From the NCBI GenBank assembly GCA_017512725.1, contig JAFWEW010000032.1:212257-276256 (forward strand): a stretch of DNA of 64,000 bases, in the 5' to 3' direction. This stretch comes from Solobacterium sp. (GTDB taxonomy: Bacteria > Bacillota_I > Bacilli_A > Erysipelotrichales > Erysipelotrichaceae). How positions within the stretch are numbered: position 1 is the first letter of the stretch; each line of letters opens with the position of its first letter. The translations under genes and the position numbers were made by a program. This document shows positions 34,543 to 44,129 of this stretch, one piece after another. The notes under the pieces were generated by a model. The model was not told the DNA's origin and did no database searches. It worked only from the letters and a program-made list of their open reading frames with translations.

Positions 34543-35496
34543 TTAATCTGCCGAAATTCCTTTTGAGGAATAGTATGCCTTCGCGCCGTCATGGAACGGA
34601 ACCGGAATATGGCTGACCGCACTGGCTTCATCCAGATCAAACGCGATCTTGACGGAACTTCTGATCCGGTCACGGTTCTCAAAGATCGATCTTGTAACTG
34701 CTTCGATCACATCCGGATCGGTATTTTCATTTGTGATCAGTACCGACATGATCGAAATCGTTTCGATGTCTTCATCCTGTCCTTTATAGGTTCCTGCAGG
34801 AATCACGCAGGACTCAAAATAGTCATGTGCACCCAGCAGGGTGTCACGGATTTCTCCGTCGATCGGAATCAGGCTGATTTCAACTTCTTCTGCGAGGTCT
34901 TCCACAATGCCCGAAGGCGTGCCGCTGGTATAGAAAAAAGCATCAATCTCCCCGTTCTTCAATGCTTCGGCAGCCTCTTTGGTGGACATATTGACTGTGT
35001 TGACTTTGTTTTCATTCAGTCCGCCGGCCAGCAGTACCTGGAATGCATTCTGTTCCGTTCCGGAATGCTGGTCACCAACCGAGATGGTCGCACCCCATAG
35101 ACCGGGAAGCGTATTCATTTCAAGATCCTTCCGGGTCACGATCTGAACCGCTTCGGGATAAAGACCGGCAATCGCACGGAGATTCGTAATCGGCGAATCA
35201 TCTGCGAAGATCCCTTCTGCATTGACAGCATCTGACAGCATATCGGCCTGGGTAATCGCAAGCTGGTATTTCTCTGTAACAACCCCGCGGACATTGTCTT
35301 CGGAACCATTTGTTTCAACTGCGGTAAACGTCATGCCGTCAATTGCCTGCGATGCGTTTTCTGCGATCGCATTGGCGACAAAGTAATAATTCGAGGATAC
35401 CCTCGCCGAACCAATGGAAAAAACATTCGGATTGGTGGATTTACAGCCGACGCAGAACGTCATCAGAAGTGACAGAATGATTACTCTCTTTTTCAT
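34543..35496 (-). CDS. TAXI family TRAP-type solute-binding lipoprotein (orphan)
   Basis: 317 residues. A lipoprotein signal peptide ends in FCVGC (Cys18). The mature protein begins VFSIGSARVSSNYYFVANAIA, the N-terminus of TAXI binding proteins, and continues VETNGSEDNVRGVVTEKYQLAITQADM, LYPEAVQIVTRKD and AFFYTSGTPSGIVEDLA. TAXI proteins feed a TRAP permease with fused DctQM-type subunits. No such permease is nearby. The gene has its own promoter and terminator. Ligand unknown; dicarboxylates or glutamate are known for some relatives. Confidence 0.88.
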   Translation of the reverse strand: MKKRVIILSLLMTFCVGCKSTNPNVFSIGSARVSSNYYFVANAIAENASQAIDGMTFTAVETNGSEDNVRGVVTEKYQLAITQADMLSDAVNAEGIFADDSPITNLRAIAGLYPEAVQIVTRKDLEMNTLPGLWGATISVGDQHSGTEQNAFQVLLAGGLNENKVNTVNMSTKEAAEALKNGEIDAFFYTSGTPSGIVEDLAEEVEISLIPIDGEIRDTLLGAHDYFESCVIPAGTYKGQDEDIETISIMSVLITNENTDPDVIEAVTRSIFENRDRIRSSVKIAFDLDEASAVSHIPVPFHDGAKAYYSSKGISAD

Positions 35497-35512
35497 ATTC
35501 TTCTATGACACG

Positions 35513-35518
35513 ATTATA
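35513..35518 (-). promoter_or_regulatory. -10 element of the TAXI lipoprotein gene
   Basis: A perfect TATAAT on the minus strand lies 16 nt before the start codon, leaving a very short leader. No clear -35 is seen. Confidence 0.5.
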
Positions 35519-35561
35519 CCGCACAATGAAATACGATTACATACAATCCGGCCGGTTCATA

Positions 35562-35590
35562 TAAAAAAGCCAGGATATTACTCCCGGCTT
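35562..35590 (-). terminator. Terminator after gpmA
   Basis: A 9-bp stem with one G-T pair (35582-35590 with 35567-35575) is followed by TTTTTT on the minus strand. Confidence 0.85.
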
Positions 35591-35611
35591 CCTGAAATAA
35601 TAAAGGAGTTT

Positions 35612-36364
35612 TTACTGTTTTGCAGCACCCTGCTTGGCAACTGCATCCATCTTGGACTTGAGTTCTGCTTCGCTCATGCCGAGATAGTAATGATTGACGA
35701 CGTTGAAGTTGTCATCGAACTCATAAACGAGCGGAGAACCGGTCGGAATGTTGACGCCGATGATCTCCTCATTGGACATGTTGTCAAAGTATTTGACAAG
35801 TGCTCTCAGGGAGTTGCCGTGTGCAGCGATCAGAACACGCTTGCCGGCTTTCATATCTGCCTTGATGACTTCTTCGAAATACGGAACAACACGTTCAACG
35901 GTTGTCTCAAGGGACTCGTTCAGCGGGAGTTCTTTCGGATCGATGCCGCGGAACATTTCCTGATTCTGCGGAGCACGTTCATCGGTTGTCTCGAGTGCCG
36001 GCGGTTTTACATCATAGGAACGTCTCCAGATCTTAACCTGCTCGTCACCGTACTTTTCAGCTGTTTCAGCCTTGTTGAGACCCTGCAGCGCACCATAGTG
36101 GCGCTCATTGAGCTTGTAGGACTTCACAACAGGCAGCCATACACGATCCATTTCATCCAGAACATGGTTCAGTGTATGAATCGCACGCTTCAGAATGGAA
36201 GTGTAGCAGATGTCAAAGTCATAGCCTTCTGCCTTCAGCAGTCTTCCAGCAGCTTTCGCTTCTTCATGACCCTTTTCGCTCAGATCAACATCCGTCCAGC
36301 CTGTGAACAGGTTGAGCTTGTTCCATTCGCTCTCACCGTGCCGAATCAAAACCAGTTTCATCAT
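35612..36364 (-). CDS. gpmA: 2,3-bisphosphoglycerate-dependent phosphoglycerate mutase
   Basis: 250 residues. [20 protein letters not shown] carries the catalytic His in RHGE. The other family blocks are present: [29 protein letters not shown], and the second catalytic His in [13 protein letters not shown]. It interconverts 3- and 2-phosphoglycerate in glycolysis. AAGGAG lies 9 nt before the first ATG of an ATGATG pair. It is a single-gene unit with its own promoter and terminator. Confidence 0.98.
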   Translation of the reverse strand: MMKLVLIRHGESEWNKLNLFTGWTDVDLSEKGHEEAKAAGRLLKAEGYDFDICYTSILKRAIHTLNHVLDEMDRVWLPVVKSYKLNERHYGALQGLNKAETAEKYGDEQVKIWRRSYDVKPPALETTDERAPQNQEMFRGIDPKELPLNESLETTVERVVPYFEEVIKADMKAGKRVLIAAHGNSLRALVKYFDNMSNEEIIGVNIPTGSPLVYEFDDNFNVVNHYYLGMSEAELKSKMDAVAKQGAAKQ

Positions 36365-36400
36365 TTTATTTTTCTCCTTAACTTAACTGATGCTGTTCTC

Positions 36401-36429
36401 ATTTTATCATCTGGATATTTCCCATTCAA
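36401..36429 (-). promoter_or_regulatory. Promoter of gpmA
   Basis: TTGAAT, a 17-nt spacer ending in TGA, and TAAAAT on the minus strand, i.e. a -35/extended -10 promoter. Confidence 0.75.
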
Positions 36430-36507
36430 TGTACATTTGAGCGCTTTGACCACATAGCTGACCCAATCGATATCCTTTCCAGGCATCCCTTCTACGGTTC
36501 CCGGAGG

Positions 36508-36535
36508 AAGAAAAGAACTTCGGAAAACCCGAAGT
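36508..36535 (-). terminator. Terminator after guaB
   Basis: ACTTCGG and CCGAAGT pair around a short T-rich loop on the minus strand, followed by TCTTTTCTTC. Confidence 0.75.
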
Positions 36536-36548
36536 CCCTGTTAACTGC

Positions 36549-38054
36549 TTACTTATTGAAATTGTCTTTGTTTTTGACAATGACGTCATGAGCGCCGCCT
36601 TCCACAATGGAAGTCGCACTGACCAGGGTCAGTCTTGCCTTCTTCTGCAGCTCTGCAATGGTATTGGCACCGCAGTTGCACATGGTCGAACGGATCTTTG
36701 CGGTTGTCAGAGCGACATTGTCTCTCAGTGTACCGGCATATGGAACATAGGAGTCAACGCCTTCCTCAAATGTCAGTTTCTTGTTTCCGCCAAGATCATA
36801 GCGCTGCCAGTTGCGGGCACGGTTGGAACCTTCACCCCAGTATTCCTTGACATAGGTACCGTTAACCATGAGCTTCTCACCCGGTGCTTCCTCAAACCGT
36901 GCGAAGTATCTTCCCAGCATGACGAAGTCAGCCCCCATCGCCAGTGCCAGCGTGATGTGATAGTCATAGACGATGCCGCCGTCGGAACAGATCGGAACAT
37001 AGATTCCGGTCTTCTTATAATAAGCATCTCTTGCCTTGGCAACTTCAATAACCGAAGTAGCCTGGCCGCGGCCGATTCCCTTGGTCTCACGGGTGATGCA
37101 GATACTGCCGCCGCCGATACCGATCTTAATGAAGTCTGCACCGGCTTTTACCAGATAGTTGAAGCCGTCTGCATCAACGACATTACCGGCACCGATCTTC
37201 ACTTTATCGCCGTACTTCTTTCTTACCCACTTGATGACATTTGCCTGCCATACGGAATAGCCGTCAGAGCTGTCAATAACCAGGCAGTCCACACCGGCAT
37301 TGACCAGTGCGGGAATGCGTTCTTCATAGTCCCGGGTATTGATTCCGGCACCGACCATAAAGCGTTTTTCCTTATCCAGGATCTCAAGCGGATGTTCCTT
37401 GTGGCTCTCATAGTCCTTGCGGAACACCAGATACAGGAGATGGTCATCATCATCGACGATCGGCAGCTGATTCAGCTTATGGGTCCAGATAATGTCATTG
37501 CACACGGAGAGATCATCTGTTGCTTTTCCAACAACCAGTTTGGCACGCTCCGTCATGTATTTTTTGACAGGATCCTTCATGTTCACATGGCCGATGCGGT
37601 AATCCCTGCTCGTGATCATGCCGAGCAGCTTTCCGTTGGATGTGCCGTCATCCGTTACTGCCATCGTGCTGTGGCCGGTTTCTTCCAGGATCTCAAGCAT
37701 CTCTGCAATCGTGGTATCCGGTGTTACATTGGAATCGGATACGACATAGCCTGCTTTATAGTTTTTGACACGGGCAACCATTGCCGCCTGGGATTCCACG
37801 CTCTGTGCACCGAAAATAAAAGACATGCCGCCTTCTTTTGCGAGTGCGATCGCAAGTTCATCTCCCGATACACTCTGCATGACTGCGCTGACCATCGGAA
37901 TGTTCAGTGAGATCGCAGGTTTCTGTCCCTTTTTAAACTTTGTGAGTGGTGTCTTCAGTGATACATTGGCAGGAATATTCTTCTCGCCGGTCAGCCCCGG
38001 TACGAGCAGATATTCGCTGAATGTATGCGATGGTTCACTGTAATACTTCGCCAT
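36549..38054 (-). CDS. guaB: IMP dehydrogenase, Tritrichomonas-type
   Basis: 501 residues. The catalytic loop is [20 protein letters not shown] with Cys319, and the mobile flap is [16 protein letters not shown] with Arg418-Tyr419. A CBS pair sits at about residues 105-220. The enzyme oxidises IMP to XMP with NAD+, committing purines to GMP synthesis. The residue numbers of the catalytic Cys and Arg-Tyr match those used for Tritrichomonas foetus IMPDH (Cys319, Arg418, Tyr419), and the N-terminus ([20 protein letters not shown]) is close to what I recall for that protein. Usual bacterial GuaB has GIGPGSICTTR. It has a strong promoter divergent from proS. Confidence 0.95.
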   Translation of the reverse strand: MAKYYSEPSHTFSEYLLVPGLTGEKNIPANVSLKTPLTKFKKGQKPAISLNIPMVSAVMQSVSGDELAIALAKEGGMSFIFGAQSVESQAAMVARVKNYKAGYVVSDSNVTPDTTIAEMLEILEETGHSTMAVTDDGTSNGKLLGMITSRDYRIGHVNMKDPVKKYMTERAKLVVGKATDDLSVCNDIIWTHKLNQLPIVDDDDHLLYLVFRKDYESHKEHPLEILDKEKRFMVGAGINTRDYEERIPALVNAGVDCLVIDSSDGYSVWQANVIKWVRKKYGDKVKIGAGNVVDADGFNYLVKAGADFIKIGIGGGSICITRETKGIGRGQATSVIEVAKARDAYYKKTGIYVPICSDGGIVYDYHITLALAMGADFVMLGRYFARFEEAPGEKLMVNGTYVKEYWGEGSNRARNWQRYDLGGNKKLTFEEGVDSYVPYAGTLRDNVALTTAKIRSTMCNCGANTIAELQKKARLTLVSATSIVEGGAHDVIVKNKDNFNK

Positions 38055-38085
38055 AGATGCCCTCCTCTTTCCAAATATTTGTTTT

Positions 38086-38113
38086 ATTATAGCGCGAAAG
38101 GTGCGTTTGTAAA
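38086..38113 (-). promoter_or_regulatory. Promoter of guaB
   Basis: TTTACA, a 16-nt spacer and TATAAT on the minus strand. AGAGGAGG follows shortly before the start codon. No G-box-like riboswitch is seen in the short leader. Confidence 0.8.
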
Positions 38114-38123
38114 TGAGGTAACA

Positions 38124-38132
38124 TGCTATAAT
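38124..38132 (+). promoter_or_regulatory. Extended -10 promoter of proS
   Basis: TGCTATAAT on the plus strand. Its -35 zone overlaps that of the divergent guaB promoter. Confidence 0.65.
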
Positions 38133-38157
38133 TGTGCGGTATTTGCGAGGTATGTTT

Positions 38158-39849
38158 ATGAAGTTGAAAAACAGTTTCTTTTATACGCTTCGGGAAGATG
38201 TAAAAGATGAAGACTCGAAGTCCGGCAACCTGCTGGTCCGTGCCGGTTTTATCAAAAAGAATTCGGCCGGTGTGTATATGATGCTGCCGATGGGTTTCAA
38301 AGTCATGCAGAACATTGAGGCCATCATCCGGGAAGAAATGGATGCGACCGGCTGTCAGGAACTCTCGATGCCTTCTCTCATCCCGGAAGAAATCTATGTG
38401 TCTTCCGGCAGAAGAGCCGGCTTCGGCAATTCCATGTTCTCCCTGAACGACCGTAAGAACCAGCCGTATGTACTCGGTCCGACCCATGAAGAACTGTTTG
38501 CGATCGCTGCCAAAATGAAGATCCGTTCCTATAAAGATATGCCCTTCTCGCTGTATCAGATTGCAGACAAGTTCCGGGATGAGCCAAGACCCCGCTATGG
38601 TCTGATCCGCGTAAGGGAATTCCATATGAAGGATGCCTATACTTTCGACAAGGATGAGGCAGGTCTTGATGAAGCATATGCAAAGCAGTTTCAGGCCTAT
38701 AAGAATGTAATGGACCGGCTTGGTCTCGATTATAAGATCGTACGTGCCGATACCGGTGTCATGGGCGGTCTGTTATCCGAAGAATTCCAGGCTGTTACAC
38801 CGCTGGGTGAAGATATTCTGGTACTGTGTGACAGCTGTGACTTCGCTTCCAATATTGAAGTCAGCCCGGCCATCTCCGTCGCACCGGAAGATGTCAAGAC
38901 TGAAGAAACACTGACGCTTGTGGAAACCCCCAACAGCCGGACGATCGAAGAAGTTGTCGACTTCCTGAAAAAGCCGGTCAGCAAGTTCGTCAAAACACTG
39001 ATCTACAACGTCGATGGTAATCCGGTTGCCGTCATGGTACGCGGGGACCGCGATGTCAATGAAACAAAGCTGCGCAAGCTGCTGAATGCCAACGAAGTAG
39101 AACTGGCAGAACCGGAGATGGTCATGAACGCTACCGGTGCAGAAATCGGCTTTGCCGGTCCGATCGGCATCAAGTGTCCTCTTGTCATGGACAATGAAGT
39201 ATCTTATATGACCGACTTTGTCGTCGGTGCCAACAAGACCGGTTATCACTATACCGGCGTTAACCAGAATGACTTCAAGGCCGATCATACCGCTGATATC
39301 CGCAATATCGTCGAAGGCGATATCTGCCCGAACTGCGGCGGACGCGTTCACTTCGCACATGGTATCGAAGTCGGAAATACCTTCAAGCTTGGAACCAAGT
39401 ATTCCAAGGCACTGGATCTGCAGTATCTCGATGCAAACAATCAGCTGCAGTATGTCTGGATGGGCAGCTACGGCATCGGCCCCGGCCGCTGCATGGCTGC
39501 ACTTGCCGAACAGAAAAGCGATGAAGACGGTCTCTGCTGGCCGGTCAATATTGCCCCGTATAAGGCGGCGATCGTGCTGATCTCCCTCAAGGATGAACAG
39601 CAGGTACAGGCTGCGGAAGAACTGTATGATGCACTCCGTAAAGCCGGCATTGATGTTCTTCTGGATGACCGTGATGAGCGTCCGGGCGTCAAGTTCAAGG
39701 ATATGGATCTGATCGGCATCCCCTACCGCATCACCGTAGGAAGAGGCATTAAGGACGGCAAAGTCGAACTCAAGATCCGTGCGACCGGAGAAGTACAGGA
39801 AGTACCGCTCAGTGAGATCGGTGCGACCATTGAGAAACTGGTTAAGTAA
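38158..39849 (+). CDS. proS: Prolyl-tRNA synthetase
   Basis: 563 residues from the ATG at 38158, which has GAGG 7 nt upstream; earlier in-frame starts lie in or before the leader. Class II motifs are seen: motif 2 region [21 protein letters not shown] and motif 3 [15 protein letters not shown]. The long insertion between motifs 2 and 3 (about residues 225-380) is the YbaK-like editing domain of bacterial-type ProRS. The anticodon-binding domain closes the protein ([20 protein letters not shown]). No T-box precedes this gene, unlike thrS and valS in this window. Confidence 0.98.
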   Translation: MKLKNSFFYTLREDVKDEDSKSGNLLVRAGFIKKNSAGVYMMLPMGFKVMQNIEAIIREEMDATGCQELSMPSLIPEEIYVSSGRRAGFGNSMFSLNDRKNQPYVLGPTHEELFAIAAKMKIRSYKDMPFSLYQIADKFRDEPRPRYGLIRVREFHMKDAYTFDKDEAGLDEAYAKQFQAYKNVMDRLGLDYKIVRADTGVMGGLLSEEFQAVTPLGEDILVLCDSCDFASNIEVSPAISVAPEDVKTEETLTLVETPNSRTIEEVVDFLKKPVSKFVKTLIYNVDGNPVAVMVRGDRDVNETKLRKLLNANEVELAEPEMVMNATGAEIGFAGPIGIKCPLVMDNEVSYMTDFVVGANKTGYHYTGVNQNDFKADHTADIRNIVEGDICPNCGGRVHFAHGIEVGNTFKLGTKYSKALDLQYLDANNQLQYVWMGSYGIGPGRCMAALAEQKSDEDGLCWPVNIAPYKAAIVLISLKDEQQVQAAEELYDALRKAGIDVLLDDRDERPGVKFKDMDLIGIPYRITVGRGIKDGKVELKIRATGEVQEVPLSEIGATIEKLVK

Positions 39850-39859
39850 ACGATTGATT

Positions 39860-39890
39860 CAGGAACTGCTGATGCGGTTCCTGTTTTTAT
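39860..39890 (+). terminator. Terminator after proS
   Basis: CAGGAAC (39860-39866) pairs with GTTCCTG (39877-39883), followed by TTTTTATTT. Confidence 0.8.
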
Positions 39891-39899
39891 TTCACCCAT

Positions 39900-39932
39900 G
39901 AAAAAAGATACCCATCCATTGGACAGGTATCT
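39900..39932 (-). terminator. Terminator after hydA
   Basis: AGATACC and GGTATCT pair on the minus strand and are followed by TTTTTT, closing the hydrogenase operon. Confidence 0.75.
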
Positions 39933-39947
39933 CTTTTACGCTTTCAC

Positions 39948-41711
39948 TCAGTCGAAGATGTGGAACTTCTGCTTCGGACTGTAGCTGGTATGGAGCAGTT
40001 CTTCCGCAAGCTCACTTCCCGGTTTCTCAAGGAAATCACTGTACAGCTTCTGAATCTGCGGGTTGTCGCAGCTGACACGCAGCTTGCAGTCAGCATCCTC
40101 ATCATACAGTGTCTTCATACGCAGATCTTTGTATCCGCTGCCAAGCGGGCCATTCTTGATGCGGGACGGAACAATCGACTGACCGCCGCCGTTGATGCAT
40201 CCGCCCGGGCAGCCCATGATCTCTATGAACGTGTACTTGGAAGTACCGGCTTTTACCTCTTCGATCAGAGGCTTCGCACAGCTCATGGAAGAAGCGATGG
40301 CGATCCACAGCTTGTTGCCGTTGAGATCAACTTCTGCTTCCTTGACGCCGGCCATGCCGCGGCAGGCCTCGAAGTCAACCTTCTCAAGCTTCTTGCCTTC
40401 AACCTGCTGCTTGACGGTACGCAGAGCAGCTTCCATAACACCGCCGGTTGCACCGAAGATAACGGCAGCACCGGTGTAGTCACCGAGCAGATCCGGGTCA
40501 AACTCTTCATCCGGCAGATCATTGAATTCAATGCCGTAGAGCTTGATCAGTCTTCCGAGTTCTCTTGTGGTAAGAACTGCGTCGACATCGACATACTGAC
40601 CGGTCTTGTTTTCCGGACGCATGATCTCAGACTTCTTGGCGATACACGGCATGACGGATACGACATAAATGTCTTTCGGATCAACACCATGCTGCTTTGC
40701 CCAGTAGGTCTTGACGATCGCACCGAACATCATGTGCGGGCTCTTGGAGGTGGACAGATGCGGGAGGAGTTCCGGATATTCGTATTCGATATAACGGATC
40801 CATCCCGGCGAGCAGCTTGTGAACATCGGCAGAACACCGCCGTTCTGTACACGGTCAAGCAGCTCATTGCCCTCTTCCATGATGGTGAGGTCAGCACCGA
40901 AGTTGGTGTCATAGACACGGTCGAAACCGCATCTGTGAAGTGCAGCGACCATCTTTCCGGTAATTCTGGTTCCGATCGGATTGCCGAATTCTTCACCAAG
41001 CGATGCACGGACAGCCGGAGCAGTCTGGATAATGACGGTCTTGTTCGGATCATTCAGTGCCTTGACGACATCCTGAATGTGTTCCTTTTCGGTAAGTGCG
41101 CCAACCGGGCAGTTGATTACGCACTGGCCGCACTGCATGCAGTTGACATCCGCAAAGCTCTTATTGTAGACCGGGGCAACAATGGTCTTGAAGCCGCGGT
41201 TCTCAAGGCCGAGAACGCCAAGTCCCTGCACCTTGCGGCAGGTCTCAACGCAGCGCTCGCAGAGCACGCACTTCGAAGTATCACGGACGATACCATAGCT
41301 GAAGTCATCGTACTGCGGTTCGGTATGATCGCCTTCAAACTTGTTGTCACGGATACCAAGATCCTCACAGAGCTTCTGCAGTTCACAGTTCTGATTGCGC
41401 TTGCAGGAGAGGCAGTTCTTGTTGTGATTGGACATGATCAGTTCAACCGTATTCTTACGGCCGCGCAGTGCCCGCTCACTGTTGGTGAATACTTCCATGC
41501 CTTCACTGACCGGAGTCGTGCAGGCAGACAGAAGTGTTCTTCCGTTCTTTACTTCAACCAGGCAGACACGGCAGTTGCCGGAGCGGTTGATGTCTTTGAG
41601 GTAACAGAGTGTGGGAATATGGATTCCCGCATTGCGTGCTGCTTCCAGGATTGTCATTCCCGATTCTGCAGTCACGTTAACATTATTGATTTTCAGATGT
41701 ACAGCAGTCAT
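39948..41711 (-). CDS. hydA: [FeFe] hydrogenase catalytic subunit
   Basis: 587 residues. Domain order: N-terminal [2Fe-2S] plant-type domain (CYLKDINRSGNCRVC), His-Cys [4Fe-4S] region (HNKNCLSCKRNQNC), two [4Fe-4S] ferredoxin motifs (CVLCERCVETC and CMQCGQCVINCP), and the H-cluster domain. The H-cluster signatures are all intact: L1 FTSCSPGWI, L2 VMPCIAKKSE and L3 MGCPGGCINGGGQ. A C-terminal small-subunit-like region follows. With hydB and hydC this makes a trimeric NAD(P)H-linked, probably electron-bifurcating hydrogenase. Maturases HydE, HydF and HydG are not in the window. Confidence 0.96.
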   Translation of the reverse strand: MTAVHLKINNVNVTAESGMTILEAARNAGIHIPTLCYLKDINRSGNCRVCLVEVKNGRTLLSACTTPVSEGMEVFTNSERALRGRKNTVELIMSNHNKNCLSCKRNQNCELQKLCEDLGIRDNKFEGDHTEPQYDDFSYGIVRDTSKCVLCERCVETCRKVQGLGVLGLENRGFKTIVAPVYNKSFADVNCMQCGQCVINCPVGALTEKEHIQDVVKALNDPNKTVIIQTAPAVRASLGEEFGNPIGTRITGKMVAALHRCGFDRVYDTNFGADLTIMEEGNELLDRVQNGGVLPMFTSCSPGWIRYIEYEYPELLPHLSTSKSPHMMFGAIVKTYWAKQHGVDPKDIYVVSVMPCIAKKSEIMRPENKTGQYVDVDAVLTTRELGRLIKLYGIEFNDLPDEEFDPDLLGDYTGAAVIFGATGGVMEAALRTVKQQVEGKKLEKVDFEACRGMAGVKEAEVDLNGNKLWIAIASSMSCAKPLIEEVKAGTSKYTFIEIMGCPGGCINGGGQSIVPSRIKNGPLGSGYKDLRMKTLYDEDADCKLRVSCDNPQIQKLYSDFLEKPGSELAEELLHTSYSPKQKFHIFD

Positions 41712-41726
41712 CGTGAACCTTCCTTT

Positions 41727-43613
41727 CTATTTGCGAACGACCGCACCGAAGCGGCATGCGTTCATACAGCTTCCGCACTTAATGCACTTATCCGGATCGA
41801 TCTTGAATACTTCCTTGCCGGCAACACCGGTGATCGCGCCAACCGGGCAGCCTCTCGAGCAGAGGGAGCACTTGCGGCACTTCTCCGGATCGATGGAGTA
41901 AGTAAGCAGATCCTTACATACGCCGGCCGGGCATCGCTTATCGACGATATGAGCTTCGTATTCATCACGGAAGTGAGAGAGTGTGGAAAGGATCGGGTTC
42001 GGCGCTGTCTGACCAAGACCGCAGAGCGCAGTGTCCTTGATGTCATAGCAGAGCTGTTCCATCTCATCGAGCATCTCCAGAGTGCCTTCACCCTTTGTGA
42101 TCTTTGTCAGCATTTCAAGCAGACGCTTGGTACCGACACGGCACGGAGTGCACTTACCGCAGGATTCATCAACGATGAATTCCATGTAGAACTTGGCAAC
42201 GTCAACCATACAGCTGTCTTCGTCAAGAACGATCATACCGCCGGATCCCATCATGGAACCTGCAGCGACGAGGTTATCATAGTCGATCGGTGTATCGAGT
42301 TCCTTCTCGGTCAGACATCCGCCGGAAGGACCGCCGGTCTGAACCGCCTTGAAAGCCTTTCCGTTCGGGCATCCGCCGCCGATCTCATAGATGATCTCAC
42401 GGAGGGTTGTACCCATCGGGATCTCAACAAGACCGGTATTCTTGATCTTTCCGCCAAGTGCGAATACCTTGGTTCCCTTGGACTTTTCTGTACCAATGGA
42501 GGAATACCATTCCGCACCCTTATTGATGATCTGGGCAACATTGGCCAGCGTTTCAACGTTGTTGATGGAGGTCGGCTTGCCCCAGACACCCTTAACTGCC
42601 GGGAACGGAGGTTTCGGACGCGGCATACCGCGTTCCCCTTCGATCGAAGCGATCAGTGCTGTCTCTTCACCGCAGACGAATGCACCGGCACCAAGACGAA
42701 TCTCGATATCGAAGTCGAAGCCGGTACCGAAGATATTCTTGCCGAGCAGGCCGTATTCATGTGCTTGACGGATCGCAATCTTCAGACGGTGTACTGCGAT
42801 CGGGTATTCCGCACGGATGTAGACATAACCCTGATGTGCACCGACGGCATAAGCCATGATAGCCATGCCTTCGAGAATTGCATGCGGGTCACCTTCCAGA
42901 ATGGAACGGTCCATGAATGCGCCCGGATCGCCTTCGTCAGCGTTGCAGATGACATACTTCTCATCACCCGGCTGATCTTTTTCAAACTGCCACTTGACAC
43001 CGGCCGGGAATCCCGCACCGCCGCGTCCGCGCAGTCCGCTTGCCTTGACGACATCGATAACTTCCTGCGGTGTCATCTCGGTCAATGCCTTTGCAAGAGC
43101 CTGATAGCCGTCTACCGCAATGTATTCAGTGATGTCTTCCGGTCCGATCTTGCCGCAGTTGCGCAGCGCGATACGCTGCTGCTTTTCATAGAACTTGATC
43201 TTCTCAATGTCTGTGATCTTCTGCTTGGTCTCGGGATCCTCATCGCTCAGCTGCAGGTCTTCTATGACTCTGCCGTTTACGATGTGTTCTTCGACGATGC
43301 GTTCCGCATCTTCCGGTTTTACATGGCAATAGTAGATATTGTCGGGGAAGATTGCCATGATGGGGCCCTTCTGACAAAGACCGAAGCATCCGGTCTTGAC
43401 GAGATTGACTTCCCCTTCGATTCCCCGTTTCACAAGCTCAGCGCGAATGTTTTCAATGATCTTTTCCGAACTTGAGGCCGAACATCCGGTACCGCCGCAG
43501 GTCAGAACATCCAGACGGATCTTTGCGCCTTCCGGTTTCTGTTCACCGACACGAAGCACCACCTTTTCATGCGAGGCAGCCCGCAGTTCATTTAACTCAT
43601 TAATACTGTTCAT
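41727..43613 (-). CDS. hydB: NADH-binding hydrogenase subunit (NuoF-like HydB/HndC)
   Basis: 628 residues. An N-terminal thioredoxin-like [2Fe-2S] domain (TCGGTGCSASSS, then CFGLCQKGP) precedes the NuoF core. The core has the NADH/FMN site GLRGRGGAGFPAGVKW and CNADEGDPGAFMDR, and the [4Fe-4S] motif ESCGKCTPCRVGTKRL. Two C-terminal ferredoxin motifs follow (CRKCSLCSRGCP and CIKCGSCMNAC). This is the subunit that takes electrons from NADH and is the proposed bifurcation site in HydABC enzymes. It lies 15 nt upstream of hydA. Confidence 0.96.
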   Translation of the reverse strand: MNSINELNELRAASHEKVVLRVGEQKPEGAKIRLDVLTCGGTGCSASSSEKIIENIRAELVKRGIEGEVNLVKTGCFGLCQKGPIMAIFPDNIYYCHVKPEDAERIVEEHIVNGRVIEDLQLSDEDPETKQKITDIEKIKFYEKQQRIALRNCGKIGPEDITEYIAVDGYQALAKALTEMTPQEVIDVVKASGLRGRGGAGFPAGVKWQFEKDQPGDEKYVICNADEGDPGAFMDRSILEGDPHAILEGMAIMAYAVGAHQGYVYIRAEYPIAVHRLKIAIRQAHEYGLLGKNIFGTGFDFDIEIRLGAGAFVCGEETALIASIEGERGMPRPKPPFPAVKGVWGKPTSINNVETLANVAQIINKGAEWYSSIGTEKSKGTKVFALGGKIKNTGLVEIPMGTTLREIIYEIGGGCPNGKAFKAVQTGGPSGGCLTEKELDTPIDYDNLVAAGSMMGSGGMIVLDEDSCMVDVAKFYMEFIVDESCGKCTPCRVGTKRLLEMLTKITKGEGTLEMLDEMEQLCYDIKDTALCGLGQTAPNPILSTLSHFRDEYEAHIVDKRCPAGVCKDLLTYSIDPEKCRKCSLCSRGCPVGAITGVAGKEVFKIDPDKCIKCGSCMNACRFGAVVRK

Positions 43614-43640
43614 ACTGTGTTCTCCTGAATAGTGCGATGC

Positions 43641-44129
43641 TTAAGCCATCTTCTCAGCAGCTTTGATCTTGCTGATCTCTTCTGTAATGGTATCTTTGGT
43701 ACAGTTTCCGAAAACCTTGCCGTCAATAATGCATACAGGTGCAAGTCCGCATGCGCCGAGACATCTTGTCGCATCCAGCGAGAAAATTCCGTCTTCGCTG
43801 GTCTTGTTGATCTCAGCACCGGTAAGGCTCATCGCCTCATCGATCAGGGCCTGAGCGCCCTTGACATAGCATGCTGTTCCGAGGCAGATATTGATGACAT
43901 GCTTGCCCTTCGGGCTGGTGGTGAACTGGGCATAGAAGCACACAACACCGTACACGTCAGCAACACTGGTTCCGGTTGCGTCAGCGATCTTTTCCATCGC
44001 TTCAAACGGCACATACCCGAGTGAATCCTGCACATCGTGCAGCATGACGATCACCGGTCCGGGTTCTTCCCGGTGACGTTCGACAATCTCATCAATTGTC
44101 TTTAGAGAATCCTGGTTCAGTCTCTCCAT
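43641..44129 (-). CDS. hydC: NuoE-like hydrogenase subunit (thioredoxin-fold [2Fe-2S])
   Basis: 162 residues from the ATG at 44129, preceded by GGAGGAG; a longer open frame exists but would run into the permease gene. The cluster ligands are in NICLGTACYVKGAQ and ATRCLGACGLAPV, the NuoE pattern. The N-terminal helical domain contains VIVMLHDVQDSLGYVPFEAM. It transfers electrons within the HydABC complex. Its start codon shares one base with the permease stop codon (TGATG), so translation of the two is coupled. Confidence 0.95.
   Translation of the reverse strand: MERLNQDSLKTIDEIVERHREEPGPVIVMLHDVQDSLGYVPFEAMEKIADATGTSVADVYGVVCFYAQFTTSPKGKHVINICLGTACYVKGAQALIDEAMSLTGAEINKTSEDGIFSLDATRCLGACGLAPVCIIDGKVFGNCTKDTITEEISKIKAAEKMA

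Noticed and set aside
39960..43475. 1171-codon open frame antisense to hydA and hydB
   Set aside because: It is the mirror of two well-supported hydrogenase genes with all cofactor motifs on the other strand; its translation shows no family.
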